Shown: positions 35,444 to 45,179 of the stretch, one piece after another
Numbering within the stretch: position 1 is the first letter of the stretch
Layout of the letters: each line of letters begins with the position of its first letter
DNA from: Helicobacter sp. 10-6591
GTDB taxonomy: Bacteria; Campylobacterota; Campylobacteria; Campylobacterales; Helicobacteraceae
NCBI RefSeq assembly: GCF_003288805.1
Contig: NZ_NHYK01000007.1
Span: 1 to 64,000 of the forward strand
Direction: 5' to 3'
Length of the DNA: 64,000 nucleotides
Position numbers and translations under genes: made by a program
The notes under the pieces: model-generated
The model's database searches: none
Told to the model about the DNA's origin: nothing
Seen by the model: the letters and a program-made list of their open reading frames with translations, nothing else

Positions 35444-36093
35444 CAATGTGTATGCCCGGTATGGTGCGTTTTAGAATCATGCGCATCAATTTGGCAGCAT
35501 AATGGCACTTCTTTGGTTGTTTTTAATCCTAAAGCTTTCCATGCGCCAAATCCCCCGACCAAGCGATAAAGATTAGTATAGCCCTCATGTTGCGCCCAAA
35601 GAATAGCCGTATGAGCACTACCAGCAGGGGCAAAAATATCCTCGCCTTCATCATAAAATACAATCTTTACGTTCTTATCCTCACCTAAAAATTCCAAAAA
35701 CTTCTCTTTACTCTGTCCTTTGGCATCCTCCTTCCAGTTCCACTCGCTACCATCTGTATTGGCGCTTAAAGATTTTGTAAACTCAAAATGCATAGCATTT
35801 GGGATAAGCCCTAGATTATAAATCCCTCTTGGGAGAGTGGCAATCACAATAAATCCATCGAATGCTCTCTCTAAACTTCTAGAATCTATAAGCTGATAAT
35901 TATATAGCTGCGCGCGCTGTATAAGTGCCATAGCTTCCTCTTTTGCCTTAGAGATTCCCGGATCTTGAGAATCTAGCATCTGCTTTGTTTGGAGCTGCAA
36001 ATACACGGAATCTAATGTTAGAAAATGATTATTTGCTGGCTTATCGCACCCGCTAAAGATTAGCGCAACAATCACAAAAATAATTTTTTTCAT
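35443..36093 (-). CDS. rhodanese-like lipoprotein lacking the catalytic cysteine
   Basis: 216 residues. The N-terminus is a lipoprotein signal (VALIFSGC, Cys16), so it is probably a lipid-anchored envelope protein. The rest has a rhodanese fold pattern: LIDSRSLERAFDGF, GLIPNAMHF, VKIVFYDEG and the closing YRLVGGFGAWKALGL. At the active-site loop after IVFY, where Cys normally starts the C-x5 loop, the sequence is DEGEDIFAPAGSAHTA, so sulfurtransferase activity is doubtful. The tail has Cys-Cys and several His, possibly metal-binding. It starts directly after the valS stop. Confidence 0.75.
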   Translation of the reverse strand: MKKIIFVIVALIFSGCDKPANNHFLTLDSVYLQLQTKQMLDSQDPGISKAKEEAMALIQRAQLYNYQLIDSRSLERAFDGFIVIATLPRGIYNLGLIPNAMHFEFTKSLSANTDGSEWNWKEDAKGQSKEKFLEFLGEDKNVKIVFYDEGEDIFAPAGSAHTAILWAQHEGYTNLYRLVGGFGAWKALGLKTTKEVPLCCQIDAHDSKTHHTGHTH

Positions 36094-38793
36094 TTATGCT
36101 CTTAAAGTATCAAGCTGGCTTGATACCTTGTTTTTCTTGGTCTTAGCATTTTGCAACGCAGATCTAGTCTGCTCCAAAATATTTGCAGGGGCATTTTTAA
36201 GAAAGTTTGGATTTTCTAACTGCATAGAAAGCTTCTCTATTTCTTTGCTAAGCTTAGCTTCCAGTCCTTTTAAGCGCGCAATGATTCCATCCAAATCAAT
36301 ACCATCTAGCTGCACAAAACACTCACACCATTGGCCTACATCTCCGACACTTCGGATATTCTCAGGCTTAGAATCTACAAGTTTAATCTCCTGCACTCGC
36401 GCAAGCTTACACACAAAGTCTCGCATTAATGCATAATCCACTTTTCTATCAAGAACGACATAAGCACATGCAATAGGTGTATTTCCTATTTCTAGCGTAG
36501 CTTTTATACGCCTAAGAGTGGTAATAGCGTCTTTGATTCTCTCAAATTCTGCTTGTAAATCCTCTGTCTGCAAGCACTCTCTAGAGACGATTGGAAATTC
36601 TGCAATCATTATGGAATCATCTGTCTCTATACTACTGCCATTAAGCATATGCCACAAACTATCACTTAAAAATGGCATAAAAGGATGCAAGAGTTTGAGT
36701 GCTTGCTTAAAAATCGCACCAAGCTCAAAAATAGCTTCTTTTTTTGCTTTGGCAAATTCTATCCCCCAGTCACAAAATTCATCCCACAAAAAGTGCTCAA
36801 GCACATTGCAGGCTTCATTGAAACGATAAGAATCAAGAGCATTACGTAATTGCTGTGTTGTGAGATGTAAGCGCGCATTCAGATAAATACCAAGCGGATG
36901 TGTAAAATCACTCAAATCCGCAAAATATGGAGAATCTGCCCGCAATTGCTTTGCATAAAGCAACAAGAATTGTGCGGCATTGTAAATTTTATTGGCAAAG
37001 TTTTTACTCAAATCAAGCTGGGAATAAGAGAGCTTGATATCGCGTCCTTGCACACAAAGACTAGCCAGACAATAACGCAAACAATCAGCACCATAATTCT
37101 TGATAATTTCTAGTGGGTCAATCACATTGCCTCGTGATTTGCTCATTTTATTGCCAAATTCATCGCGTACAAGTGCATGCAAATAAATATGTCTAAAAGG
37201 TAGTTTCTTTAGTAGAGATTCTCCACTCAAGAGCATTCGTGCCACCCAAAAAAACAAAATGTCAAAACCTGTGATAAGTAAAGAGTTTGGATAAAACCGT
37301 TGCAAGTCATCTGCTTCATAGAGATTTGTTTGGGTGTCTGTGCCATTCCCCCATCCAAGTGTGCTAAATGCCCATAACCCAGAGCTAAACCAAGTATCAA
37401 GTACATCAGGATCTTGCGTCTTAATCACGCGCGAGCATTTGGGGCATGTCGGATAGTCATGCTCGCTAGCGACTTTTTCGCCGCATTCGCAATACCACAC
37501 TGGGATTCTATGCCCCCACCAGAGCTGCCTGCTAATACACCAATCTCTTAAGTCATTCATCCAAGCATTGTAATTATTAAGCCAAGTAGAAGGGAAAAAC
37601 TTCACTTCCCCATCATTGACACTTTTTATTGCATTCAAAGCAACTTCTTTTTTGACAAACCATTGCTTTGAGATATAAGGCTCTATGATGTTCCCACAAC
37701 GATAGCACTTGCCAACTTGGTGTGTGTAGGATTCTATTTTCTCTACAAATCCGAGATTTTGTAATTTTGCAATTATTGCATCCCGTGATTCTAAGCGTTC
37801 TAATCCTTTAAATTCGCCTGCAAGAGAGTTTAAAATGCCTTTTTCATCAAATACAACAAGGAAGGGCAAATTATGCTTTTTGGCTACTTCATAATCATTA
37901 CTATCATGTGCTGGCGTTACTTTGACACAACCCGTGCCAAACTCCATATCCACTGAAGAATCTGCAATGATTGGAATCTCGCGCTCACTTAATGGTAGAA
38001 GTACACTTTTCCCTACAAGGTGTTTATAGCGCTCATCATGAGGATTTACCATCACCGCAGTATCGCCAAAGAATGTTTCAGGACGCGTAGTAGCTACTAC
38101 TATGTATTCCCCATTGCTTTGCGCGATGGGATACTTAAGATAATACAAGCTACCTTCATTCTCTTCGTATTCGACTTCTATATCGCTCAATGCACCATCG
38201 TGGCTACACCAATTAATCATATAGGAATCTTGCACAATCAAACCCTGAGAAAACCACTCTACAAATGCTTTTTTGACGGCATTTTGCAGTCCTTCATCCA
38301 TCGTAAAACGCAATCTACTCCAAGCAGGGCTTATCCCTAAAGTGCGCATTTGCTGCAGAATCTTGCCTCCAGATTCTTCTTTCCACTCCCATACTTTCTG
38401 GATAAATTTTTCTCGGTCAAGTTCTTGTTTGCTAATACCTTGTGTAAGCAATTGCTTTTCTACAATATTTTGGGTTGCGATTCCTGCGTGATCCATTCCG
38501 GGCTGATAGAGTGTCGCATAGCCATCCATTCGCTTATAGCGAGCGATGATATCTTGCAGGCTTAAAGTAAGTGCATGTCCTATGTGTAATACCCCAGTAA
38601 CATTTGGGGGTGGCATCATGATGCAGAAATTTTTTTCTTTATTTCTATTGACTTCAAAGTAACCACGAGATTCACAAATCTTATAAATCTCAGATTCTAT
38701 CGCGGCGGGATTGTAGCTTTTTTTTTCTTGTGGGGTTTGTGGGGTATTAGCAGAATCTTCGAGTCCCTGCGAGGAGTCTGATTTCGTATCCAT
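36094..38793 (-). CDS. valS: valyl-tRNA synthetase
   Basis: About 899 residues. HIGH motif VLHIGHALTLS, a large editing insert, KMSKS motif NKMSKSRGNVIDP, an anticodon-binding domain, and the C-terminal coiled coil that marks ValRS among class Ia enzymes. A four-Cys zinc-type cluster is visible (WYCECGEK ... CPKCSRV), plus CYRCG in the editing region. ATG 38793 is chosen; an in-frame TTG at 38796 is equally placed relative to AAGG (38802-38805). Divergent from fliW. Confidence 0.96.
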   Translation of the reverse strand: MDTKSDSSQGLEDSANTPQTPQEKKSYNPAAIESEIYKICESRGYFEVNRNKEKNFCIMMPPPNVTGVLHIGHALTLSLQDIIARYKRMDGYATLYQPGMDHAGIATQNIVEKQLLTQGISKQELDREKFIQKVWEWKEESGGKILQQMRTLGISPAWSRLRFTMDEGLQNAVKKAFVEWFSQGLIVQDSYMINWCSHDGALSDIEVEYEENEGSLYYLKYPIAQSNGEYIVVATTRPETFFGDTAVMVNPHDERYKHLVGKSVLLPLSEREIPIIADSSVDMEFGTGCVKVTPAHDSNDYEVAKKHNLPFLVVFDEKGILNSLAGEFKGLERLESRDAIIAKLQNLGFVEKIESYTHQVGKCYRCGNIIEPYISKQWFVKKEVALNAIKSVNDGEVKFFPSTWLNNYNAWMNDLRDWCISRQLWWGHRIPVWYCECGEKVASEHDYPTCPKCSRVIKTQDPDVLDTWFSSGLWAFSTLGWGNGTDTQTNLYEADDLQRFYPNSLLITGFDILFFWVARMLLSGESLLKKLPFRHIYLHALVRDEFGNKMSKSRGNVIDPLEIIKNYGADCLRYCLASLCVQGRDIKLSYSQLDLSKNFANKIYNAAQFLLLYAKQLRADSPYFADLSDFTHPLGIYLNARLHLTTQQLRNALDSYRFNEACNVLEHFLWDEFCDWGIEFAKAKKEAIFELGAIFKQALKLLHPFMPFLSDSLWHMLNGSSIETDDSIMIAEFPIVSRECLQTEDLQAEFERIKDAITTLRRIKATLEIGNTPIACAYVVLDRKVDYALMRDFVCKLARVQEIKLVDSKPENIRSVGDVGQWCECFVQLDGIDLDGIIARLKGLEAKLSKEIEKLSMQLENPNFLKNAPANILEQTRSALQNAKTKKNKVSSQLDTLRA

Positions 38794-38819
38794 CAAATAA
38801 ACCTTAAAGTTACTTTGTT

Positions 38820-38825
38820 TATAAT
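38820..38825 (+). promoter_or_regulatory. fliW -10 box
   Basis: TATAAT, with AAGGAG 5 nt before ATG 38858. It lies in the short gap between valS and fliW. Confidence 0.5.
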
Positions 38826-38857
38826 TGCGCGATTATAGCTAAAATCAAGGAGTTTCC

Positions 38858-39268
38858 ATGACCTACGAGGTGAAATCACCAATCCTAGGATTTGAGAATA
38901 TTACGAAGGTTGTGTTGCAACCAATCGATGAAGCTTTTTATAAGCTCGATGCACTTGATGGCAATATGCAACTCATACTCATCAATCCCTACACTATCCT
39001 TAAGGAATACAATTTCACAATCCCCACTGCCCTGCAGCTTATGCTTGAAATAGAAGAAGGCAAAGATAAGGTAGAAGTGTATTGTGTACTTGTCGTACAA
39101 AGCCCAATAGAAGAATCTCAAGTAAGCCTGTTGTCTCCAATCGTAATCAATCCAAACAAAAACTATATAGCTCAAGTGCCGCTAAGTATTAAGGATTATC
39201 CTAATTTTGGTGTTACAAAGCCTATCAAAGAATTTCTACCCAAAGAGCTTTTAGAATCTCTGCAGTAA
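38858..39268 (+). CDS. fliW: flagellar assembly factor FliW
   Basis: 136-residue FliW: YEVKSPILGFENITK at the front, AFYKLDALD, INPYTIL and NPNKNYIAQVPLSIKDY. FliW binds flagellin and antagonises CsrA, linking flagellin synthesis to export. The stop is directly followed by the helicase ATG, so the two are probably co-transcribed. Its place next to valS is as in H. pylori. Confidence 0.9.
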   Translation: MTYEVKSPILGFENITKVVLQPIDEAFYKLDALDGNMQLILINPYTILKEYNFTIPTALQLMLEIEEGKDKVEVYCVLVVQSPIEESQVSLLSPIVINPNKNYIAQVPLSIKDYPNFGVTKPIKEFLPKELLESLQ

Positions 39269-41287
39269 ATGGCACAATCCCAGCTCAATCTTGAACAAAA
39301 GGCTGCTGCAAGTGCCCCGAGTGGTTACAACCTTATCATAGCCTCAGCTGGCACTGGGAAGACATCTACGATTGTAGGCAGAATCTCTCACTTACTCCAC
39401 AATGGAGTTTCTCCTCACAAAATCCTACTCCTAACCTTCACCAACAAAGCGAGTCAAGAGATGATAGAGCGAGTAGCGAGATTCTTTAATCCGCAAATTG
39501 CTCAAAATATAGAATCTGGGACTTTTCATGCGGTAGCCTATCGCTATGTCAAGCAACACACAAATATCCGACTTAAACAACCAAAAGAATTAAAAATGCT
39601 TTTTAGGAGCGTGTATGAAAAAAGAGTATTTCTCAATCGCTCAAACCAACCGCCTTACTCAGCACAATATCTTTATGACATATATTCTCTCTTCTTAAAT
39701 AGTGGCTGCAAAGATGGGTTTACCAAATGGATAATCCAAAAGACGCCTACACAAGAAATCTATACAGAGATTTATGAAGATGTGTTGCAGGAATTTAAGG
39801 AACTTAAAAAATTGCACAATTATGCTGACTACAATGATCTCTTGCTACTTTACAAAGAAGAGATAAGCAAGAATCCACCAAATTTTGCTGAAGTACTATG
39901 CGATGAATACCAAGACACAAATCCCTTGCAAGATTCTATCTTGAAGGCACTCAATCCAAAAAGTTTATTTTGTGTAGGAGATTATGATCAAAGCATTTAT
40001 GCGTTTAATGGCGCAGATATTAGCATTATCAGTAATTTTATTCAGACTTATCCCAATGCAAGAGTGTTTAGCCTTAGTAAAAATTACAGATCAAGCCAAC
40101 AAATTCTCTCTCTGGCAAATGAGGTAATACAGCACAATCAAAGAATCTATCCAAAAAAACTTGAGGTGATAAAGCAAGGAAATTTTTCCGCTCCAAAACT
40201 CTTAGGCTTTGATGAGCTTTTTTTGCAATACCAAGGCATAGCGCAGCACATCGCTCATAGTAATTGTAAGCATACTGAGACAGCTATAATTTTCCGAAAC
40301 AACTCAAGTGCTGATGGAATCGAAGCTAGCTTAAGAACACTCAATATTCCTTGCAAACGCAAGGGAAGCTCGAGTTTTTTCGAAAGCAAAGAAGTGGTTC
40401 TCATGCTTGATCTTTGCACGATTCTCACCCATCCAAGCGATATGATGGCCTATATCAACGTATTGAGTTATGGCAAAGGCATTGGCTCATCAATGGCAAA
40501 AGATCTGTTTGAATCTTTTGTAAGGCTTGGTAATGGCATAGCATTACAAGGTGTTTTTGAACCAAATAGCACAATACCTGCATACGAAAAGAAGAGCAAA
40601 AACACACAACTAGGACTTTTTGATGATTTCTTTAACTTGCAAGCAAAGGAACGTTTTGATTCTATATTGCATGCAGGTTTTGCTTCACATCCTATTTTTG
40701 AACATCCAAAATTGAATCTCCAAAGCGCAGAGTTTTTGAATGAGTTTTATATCCTGCTCCATACGAACAAAACTCTCACGATTCCAAAGCATTTGATAAT
40801 GCAAATTGCCAAAAGTGAATTTTTTCAGAAAATAACCCAAAACATCGCCAAGGAACGCGCCAAAAACAAGGATGGCAATATAGATTCCCAGAGATTGCAA
40901 AAGGCACAAGAAAATATCAAGCGTAAAATCATGCTTTTGTATGATCTCTCTTGTAACTACCAAGATATGCGCGCATTTTTGAATGCAATGGTACTCATCT
41001 CGACAGAAGCAAGCGAAGGCAGTGGTATCAATCTCTTAAGCGTGCATGCAAGTAAGGGTTTAGAGTTTAAAAATGTGTATGTAGTAGATCTTATGGAAGG
41101 AAGATTCCCCAATCTTAAGCTTGTTACTAAAGGTGGGAGTATCGAAGAGGAGCGAAGATTGTTTTATGTAGCAGTGACAAGAGCAAAAGAAAACCTCATT
41201 CTTTCATATGCCACAAAAGACATGATAAAAAATATTGAGTATACACCTTCACGTTTTTTGTATGAGGCGAAATTACTTGCAAACTAG
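39269..41287 (+). CDS. UvrD/Rep-family 3'-5' DNA helicase
   Basis: 672-residue superfamily 1A helicase. Motif I IIASAGTGKTSTI, Ia LTFTNKASQEM, II LCDEYQDTN, III FCVGDYDQSIYAFNGAD, IV LSKNYRSSQQI, V SVHASKGLEFKNVYV, VI FYVAVTRAKENLIL. It lacks the long C-terminal extension of E. coli UvrD. H. pylori has two such helicases of similar length (Rep and UvrD), so I do not assign a symbol. The role is DNA repair or replication restart. Confidence 0.9.
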   Translation: MAQSQLNLEQKAAASAPSGYNLIIASAGTGKTSTIVGRISHLLHNGVSPHKILLLTFTNKASQEMIERVARFFNPQIAQNIESGTFHAVAYRYVKQHTNIRLKQPKELKMLFRSVYEKRVFLNRSNQPPYSAQYLYDIYSLFLNSGCKDGFTKWIIQKTPTQEIYTEIYEDVLQEFKELKKLHNYADYNDLLLLYKEEISKNPPNFAEVLCDEYQDTNPLQDSILKALNPKSLFCVGDYDQSIYAFNGADISIISNFIQTYPNARVFSLSKNYRSSQQILSLANEVIQHNQRIYPKKLEVIKQGNFSAPKLLGFDELFLQYQGIAQHIAHSNCKHTETAIIFRNNSSADGIEASLRTLNIPCKRKGSSSFFESKEVVLMLDLCTILTHPSDMMAYINVLSYGKGIGSSMAKDLFESFVRLGNGIALQGVFEPNSTIPAYEKKSKNTQLGLFDDFFNLQAKERFDSILHAGFASHPIFEHPKLNLQSAEFLNEFYILLHTNKTLTIPKHLIMQIAKSEFFQKITQNIAKERAKNKDGNIDSQRLQKAQENIKRKIMLLYDLSCNYQDMRAFLNAMVLISTEASEGSGINLLSVHASKGLEFKNVYVVDLMEGRFPNLKLVTKGGSIEEERRLFYVAVTRAKENLILSYATKDMIKNIEYTPSRFLYEAKLLAN

Positions 41288-41308
41288 GCGATGTGATAGC
41301 TTTGTCCC

Positions 41309-41337
41309 TTGACAAAACAAGGCAAAATCACTAAAAT
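41309..41337 (+). promoter_or_regulatory. strong promoter of the tRNA cluster
   Basis: TTGACA (41309-41314), exactly 17 nt, TAAAAT (41332-41337); tRNA-Lys begins 44 nt later. It is the best -35/-10 pair in the window. Confidence 0.75.
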
Positions 41338-41380
41338 TGCTGCCTTGTGCGGACATCAACTTATTTTAAAATGCTTTAAT

Positions 41381-41456
<76 letters not shown>

Positions 41457-41516
41457 CTATCCCATCAAATCATATATTTATATTATGCAAAGATTGATTT
41501 TGGATTAAGATTAAGT

Positions 41517-41591
41517 GGCCCCGTCATCTAGTGGTTAGGATACCACCCTTTCACGGTGGCTACAGGGGTTCGAGTCCCCTCGGGGTCACCA
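41517..41591 (+). tRNA. tRNA-Glu (TTC)
   Basis: 75 nt with encoded CCA. Acceptor GGCCCCG with CGGGGTC; anticodon stem CCACC/GGTGG with loop CTTTCAC, anticodon TTC. Confidence 0.95.
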
Positions 41592-41612
41592 CTTTGTCTA
41601 TTTATTGAAAGT

Positions 41613-41688
41613 GGTCGCTTAGCTCAGTTGGTAGAGCGCCACCCTTACAAGGTGGATGTCATAAGTTCGAGTCTTATAGCGACCACCA
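41613..41688 (+). tRNA. tRNA-Val (TAC)
   Basis: 76 nt with encoded CCA. Acceptor GGTCGCT with AGCGACC; anticodon loop CTTACAA, anticodon TAC. Confidence 0.95.
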
Positions 41689-41694
41689 TTATCT

Positions 41695-41771
41695 GGAGCG
41701 GTAGTTCAGCTGGTTAGAATACCTGCCTGTCACGCAGGGGGTCGCGGGTTCGAGCCCCGTCCGTTCCGCCA
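41695..41771 (+). tRNA. tRNA-Asp (GTC)
   Basis: 77 nt with encoded CCA. Acceptor GGAGCGG with CCGTTCC; anticodon stem CCTGC/GCAGG with loop CTGTCAC, anticodon GTC. Confidence 0.95.
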
Positions 41772-41885
41772 CTCTTGGAATATCCCCCAACACACTTCTT
41801 ATTTATCAGTTATTTCGATTACTTCTCATAGGACTTTATAAAGCAGTTAGATTAAGATTAAAAAAGCAAGAAAGAAAAAGATGAG

Positions 41886-41961
41886 TGGTGGCTTGAGGCG
41901 GAATCGAACCACCGACACGAAGATTTTCAGTCTTCTGCTCTACCGACTGAGCTATCAAGCC
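41886..41961 (-). tRNA. tRNA-Phe (GAA)
   Basis: 76 nt on the minus strand with encoded CCA. Acceptor GGCTTGA with TCAAGCC; anticodon stem AGAAGA/TCTTC region with loop CTGAAAA, anticodon GAA. It converges with the four plus-strand tRNA genes. Confidence 0.95.
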
Positions 41962-41971
41962 AAAGATGGGG

Positions 41972-41977
41972 ATTATA
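41972..41977 (-). promoter_or_regulatory. tRNA-Phe -10 box
   Basis: TATAAT on the minus strand, 10 nt before the mature tRNA 5' end. Confidence 0.6.
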
Positions 41978-42014
41978 TCTGGTAATGCTTAAAAACACAC
42001 TTAAAAAGGAGGAA

Positions 42015-42884
42015 TTAGTTATCGGTTTGTTCCACGCTAGCTTGCTCGAAGTTTGCCATGAGATCTGCTGGGATTTTGTTTTTAAAATTTTCAATAGAAA
42101 AATACACACCTTGTTTTTGTGCTTCCTCAAGGAGTCCAAATGCTTTGTGAATATTTGTCGAGCTTCCTCCAACATGGGATTCAAAAAGACAATTGATTAC
42201 TGCCAACGCATAAGCACCCTTTTTGGCGTCATCATGAGCTGAATGTGGGTTAGTCATAAAAGAGATATATTCTATGAGCGATTCATCAAATCTCCAATGA
42301 TTAAATAAAAATCCCAAAAATGAAAGAGAATCTACCCCGCAGCACTCCTCTTCTACTAAACTTATATTTGTAAAGTTCTGCTTTTTAAGTTTTTGTAAAA
42401 ACTCCTCATCCTTACCCAAAACGCGCAAAGAATTCGAAAATAAAATCACACCGAGTCGCAAAAGCATAGCGCAAGGCACAAGCATCTGAGATAACTTCTT
42501 ATCTTCTTCGCCTAACCAGTCAGCTACGAAGTTTGCCTCTCTAGCACATGTATTCATAAATTCACCAGTATCAATTCCATAAGGAGAAACATCGATACGA
42601 AAAACATTCTTGATGGAATTTGCAATCGTGATATTTTTCACATTACTTACGCCTAATAGAGAAACAACTTGCTGGATTGTCGAAACCTCGCGGGAAAGCC
42701 CATAAAAAGGGGAATTAGCTAATCGTAGTAACTCAGCAGTCAAAAGTGGATCTTCCTGTATTATGGCTGCTACTTTTGTGATATCAACATCAGCACCCAC
42801 AGAATCTATATAATCACGTAATTTCACAACTGTCGCTGGTAATGGTGGAAGATTATCAATCGTTCTAAACAACACTTCATTCAT
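42015..42884 (-). CDS. HDOD-domain protein
   Basis: 289 residues with an HDOD domain: LPPLPATVVKLRDYI, IIQEDPLLTAELLRLANSPF, STIQQVVSLLGVSNVKNITI. HDOD proteins are HD-like but lack phosphohydrolase residues and are usually signalling or scaffold proteins. No GGDEF, EAL or receiver domain is fused. It stands between the efflux cluster and tRNA-Phe. Related single-domain HDOD proteins occur in Campylobacterota; the precise role is unknown. Confidence 0.8.
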   Translation of the reverse strand: MNEVLFRTIDNLPPLPATVVKLRDYIDSVGADVDITKVAAIIQEDPLLTAELLRLANSPFYGLSREVSTIQQVVSLLGVSNVKNITIANSIKNVFRIDVSPYGIDTGEFMNTCAREANFVADWLGEEDKKLSQMLVPCAMLLRLGVILFSNSLRVLGKDEEFLQKLKKQNFTNISLVEEECCGVDSLSFLGFLFNHWRFDESLIEYISFMTNPHSAHDDAKKGAYALAVINCLFESHVGGSSTNIHKAFGLLEEAQKQGVYFSIENFKNKIPADLMANFEQASVEQTDN

Positions 42885-42915
42885 TGCTATAAACCTGATT
42901 ACTAAAATGCGCTCA

Positions 42916-44076
42916 TTATATCAAAATCGCTCTGTGTTTTGTTTTGAGAACAAAATAGCTTCCAATAAAACACACAAAAAAAATAGTTAAAAGTGCGAGA
43001 AAATGTGGAGCAATATCTGAAAAGCTCGCACCCATTTGATTGAGGTTAATAAATCCCTTAATTCCATGGTACGCGGGGATAAAATAACTCAGATTCCTCA
43101 AAAATGCAGGCAAAAGTTCGCTTGGCCAAATAAAACCCATGATAAAAACAAGTGGCATAGAGGAGATAAAAACAATTTGTGTTGGAAGGCTTTCATCTTT
43201 TAAACACACCCCAAGAAATATCCCACACATTGCACAGCAAAAAATAAACATAAGTGCGAAACACCAAAAATCACTCGCACTCGCATGGATATTCACTCCA
43301 AAAAGCACAAACAATACGCCAAAATAAAACAAAAACCACACACAATAAATACTGCTAAAAGCCAAAACTCTTGCCAATATAAGAGAGCTTATATTGCAAC
43401 GCAAAAAATATGGCACATCAGTATTTGTGTATAAATCTTTTGGAATTTTAAGATTCACTGAGATTCTATTCTGATAAGCACCTAGAATCGCACTGCCTCC
43501 AATAAGCGTTTGGTGTAATATAAACACAAGCACAGCAGCAAGAGCATAATTGATATATCCAAGGCTTGGATTAAAAAGTGCTATTGGCTCATAAGAAATA
43601 ACATCCAATGATAAGGCATCCGGATTTGCTTGACTAGAAATCTTATGAGCCAATTCATCTATGGCACTGTGGATTCCTTCAATTATCGCACCATAAATCA
43701 AAAAGTATGACGCATTCCCCATATACGAAACTATACTTCCAACACCCATATACGCACTGGATTCAAAACCTTTTGGGATAAATAAAATGCCTTGAGCTTG
43801 AAAATTTTCGATAATTGTTTGTGCTTTATACAGAGAATCCACTTCCTCAAAAAGTGTGATTTGCGGACTTGCACCAACCAAAAAAACCAATTCTCTTGAA
43901 AGAGTGCTTTTATCCTCATCAACAATGAGCAATTTTTGGGAGAGCACATTATCATTAAGATAAGGCATTGGATATAAGATTCCATACACCATAGAGCCTA
44001 CAATGATTACAACCACAACAATTTTATTGCTAAAAATTGCCCTGTATTCCGCTAGAAGAATTTCTAAAAACCTCAT
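42916..44076 (-). CDS. ABC-2 type transporter permease (second copy)
   Basis: 386 residues: an N-terminal membrane helix (IVVVVIIVGSMVYGILYPM), a periplasmic domain of about 150 residues (LLIVDEDKSTLSREL, as in YhhJ/YbhR-type permeases), then five C-terminal helices with VFISSMPLVFIMGFIWPSELLP. It overlaps its upstream paralogue by 4 nt (ATGA). It works with the HlyD and TolC proteins encoded upstream in a tripartite exporter. No ABC ATPase is encoded nearby. Confidence 0.85.
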   Translation of the reverse strand: MRFLEILLAEYRAIFSNKIVVVVIIVGSMVYGILYPMPYLNDNVLSQKLLIVDEDKSTLSRELVFLVGASPQITLFEEVDSLYKAQTIIENFQAQGILFIPKGFESSAYMGVGSIVSYMGNASYFLIYGAIIEGIHSAIDELAHKISSQANPDALSLDVISYEPIALFNPSLGYINYALAAVLVFILHQTLIGGSAILGAYQNRISVNLKIPKDLYTNTDVPYFLRCNISSLILARVLAFSSIYCVWFLFYFGVLFVLFGVNIHASASDFWCFALMFIFCCAMCGIFLGVCLKDESLPTQIVFISSMPLVFIMGFIWPSELLPAFLRNLSYFIPAYHGIKGFINLNQMGASFSDIAPHFLALLTIFFVCFIGSYFVLKTKHRAILI

Positions 44077-45179
44077 TGATTTCTCCTTAGCGCATATATT
44101 CCAGCTCCAAGTACAAAGAACAGAACAAAAAAGAGCATGCTACCTAGAATCTTGAACCCAAGCTCCAAAGAACCACCATAGTTTGCCTGTTGGACATACA
44201 AGTCCATAAAAGATGATATTGGCAAGAATTTACTCCACATCAGCGCTAGGAAATTCATGGAATTTTGCGGATAGGTAACGCCAGCAAATGCTAGACTAGG
44301 AGCTGTATAAACGGCAATAACCCCTATGCTTTTGCGCATATCCTGCAACAATGATTGGATAAAAACCACCACACCATTTACGCCTAAGATCAACACCAAA
44401 AGACCCAAAATCAAAAGTCCTAGATTGCCTCGAGATTGATAACCTAAAACTTTCAAAAACACCAACATACAAATTCCCCAAAACAAAAACATACCAGAAT
44501 TAAAGCAGTAGCGAATAATTAGACTTTTGCTTGAGTTCGGAGGAAAACGCAGTAATCCTATCATTCCTAATGCACTAAGAATCTGCAGCATACAAGGCAA
44601 TAAAAGCACGAGCAAAAATTGTGCATAGTTGCTATTGGCGTTATAAAGAGGCGTAATCTGCGAAAAAATAGGCATTGCTTTAGCTTTTGCAAGCTGCATA
44701 TCTTGGCTGCTGATGAGATTTTTTCCAACCATGGCTTTCGCATTTAATGTACTTACAACTTGCAAAAATGCTGAGTTCAATGACTTGCCAATAAGCACGT
44801 ATTGCGCATTGTAATAAAAGGCGAGTTTGGCTCCTATGCCTAATTTGATATTGCGCTCATAGTTATATGGAATAACGATAAGTGCATAAATCTTAGCAGT
44901 ACTAAGATCAATCTTTGCTGCATGGATAGAATCATATTCACGCACGATTTGCATGCCAGGAGAAGCATTTACGCTGAAAATCACTTCGTCGCTTAAAGTG
45001 GATTTATCTAAATTCACCACACCAATCGGAAGATTTCTAGGCAAAGATGCACTAAAGACTGCATAAATAAACCAAGCAATCAAAAGTGGCAGCACAAAAT
45101 AAATGAGGAATAAAATAGAGCGCTTGCTAAGGAAAAGCCAAATTTGGTGTATTTTATTGTTTGTCTTAAAGAGATTCAA
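44073..45179 (-). CDS. ABC-2 type transporter permease (first copy)
   Basis: 368 residues with the same architecture as its neighbour: first helix ILFLIYFVLPLLIAWFIYAVF, periplasmic part with VVNLDKSTLSDEVIFSVNA, then a C-terminal helix bundle with AVYTAPSLAFAGVTYPQ. The two permeases probably form a heterodimer. It starts one base after the adaptor gene stop. The substrate is unknown; H. pylori has the same cluster (HP1486-HP1489). Confidence 0.85.
   Translation of the reverse strand: MNLFKTNNKIHQIWLFLSKRSILFLIYFVLPLLIAWFIYAVFSASLPRNLPIGVVNLDKSTLSDEVIFSVNASPGMQIVREYDSIHAAKIDLSTAKIYALIVIPYNYERNIKLGIGAKLAFYYNAQYVLIGKSLNSAFLQVVSTLNAKAMVGKNLISSQDMQLAKAKAMPIFSQITPLYNANSNYAQFLLVLLLPCMLQILSALGMIGLLRFPPNSSKSLIIRYCFNSGMFLFWGICMLVFLKVLGYQSRGNLGLLILGLLVLILGVNGVVVFIQSLLQDMRKSIGVIAVYTAPSLAFAGVTYPQNSMNFLALMWSKFLPISSFMDLYVQQANYGGSLELGFKILGSMLFFVLFFVLGAGIYALRRNQ

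Noticed and set aside
38709-38720. Run of nine A (minus strand) in the valS start region as a possible phase-variation tract
   Set aside because: It encodes Lys codons in an essential gene, and no alternative frame or partner suggests switching.
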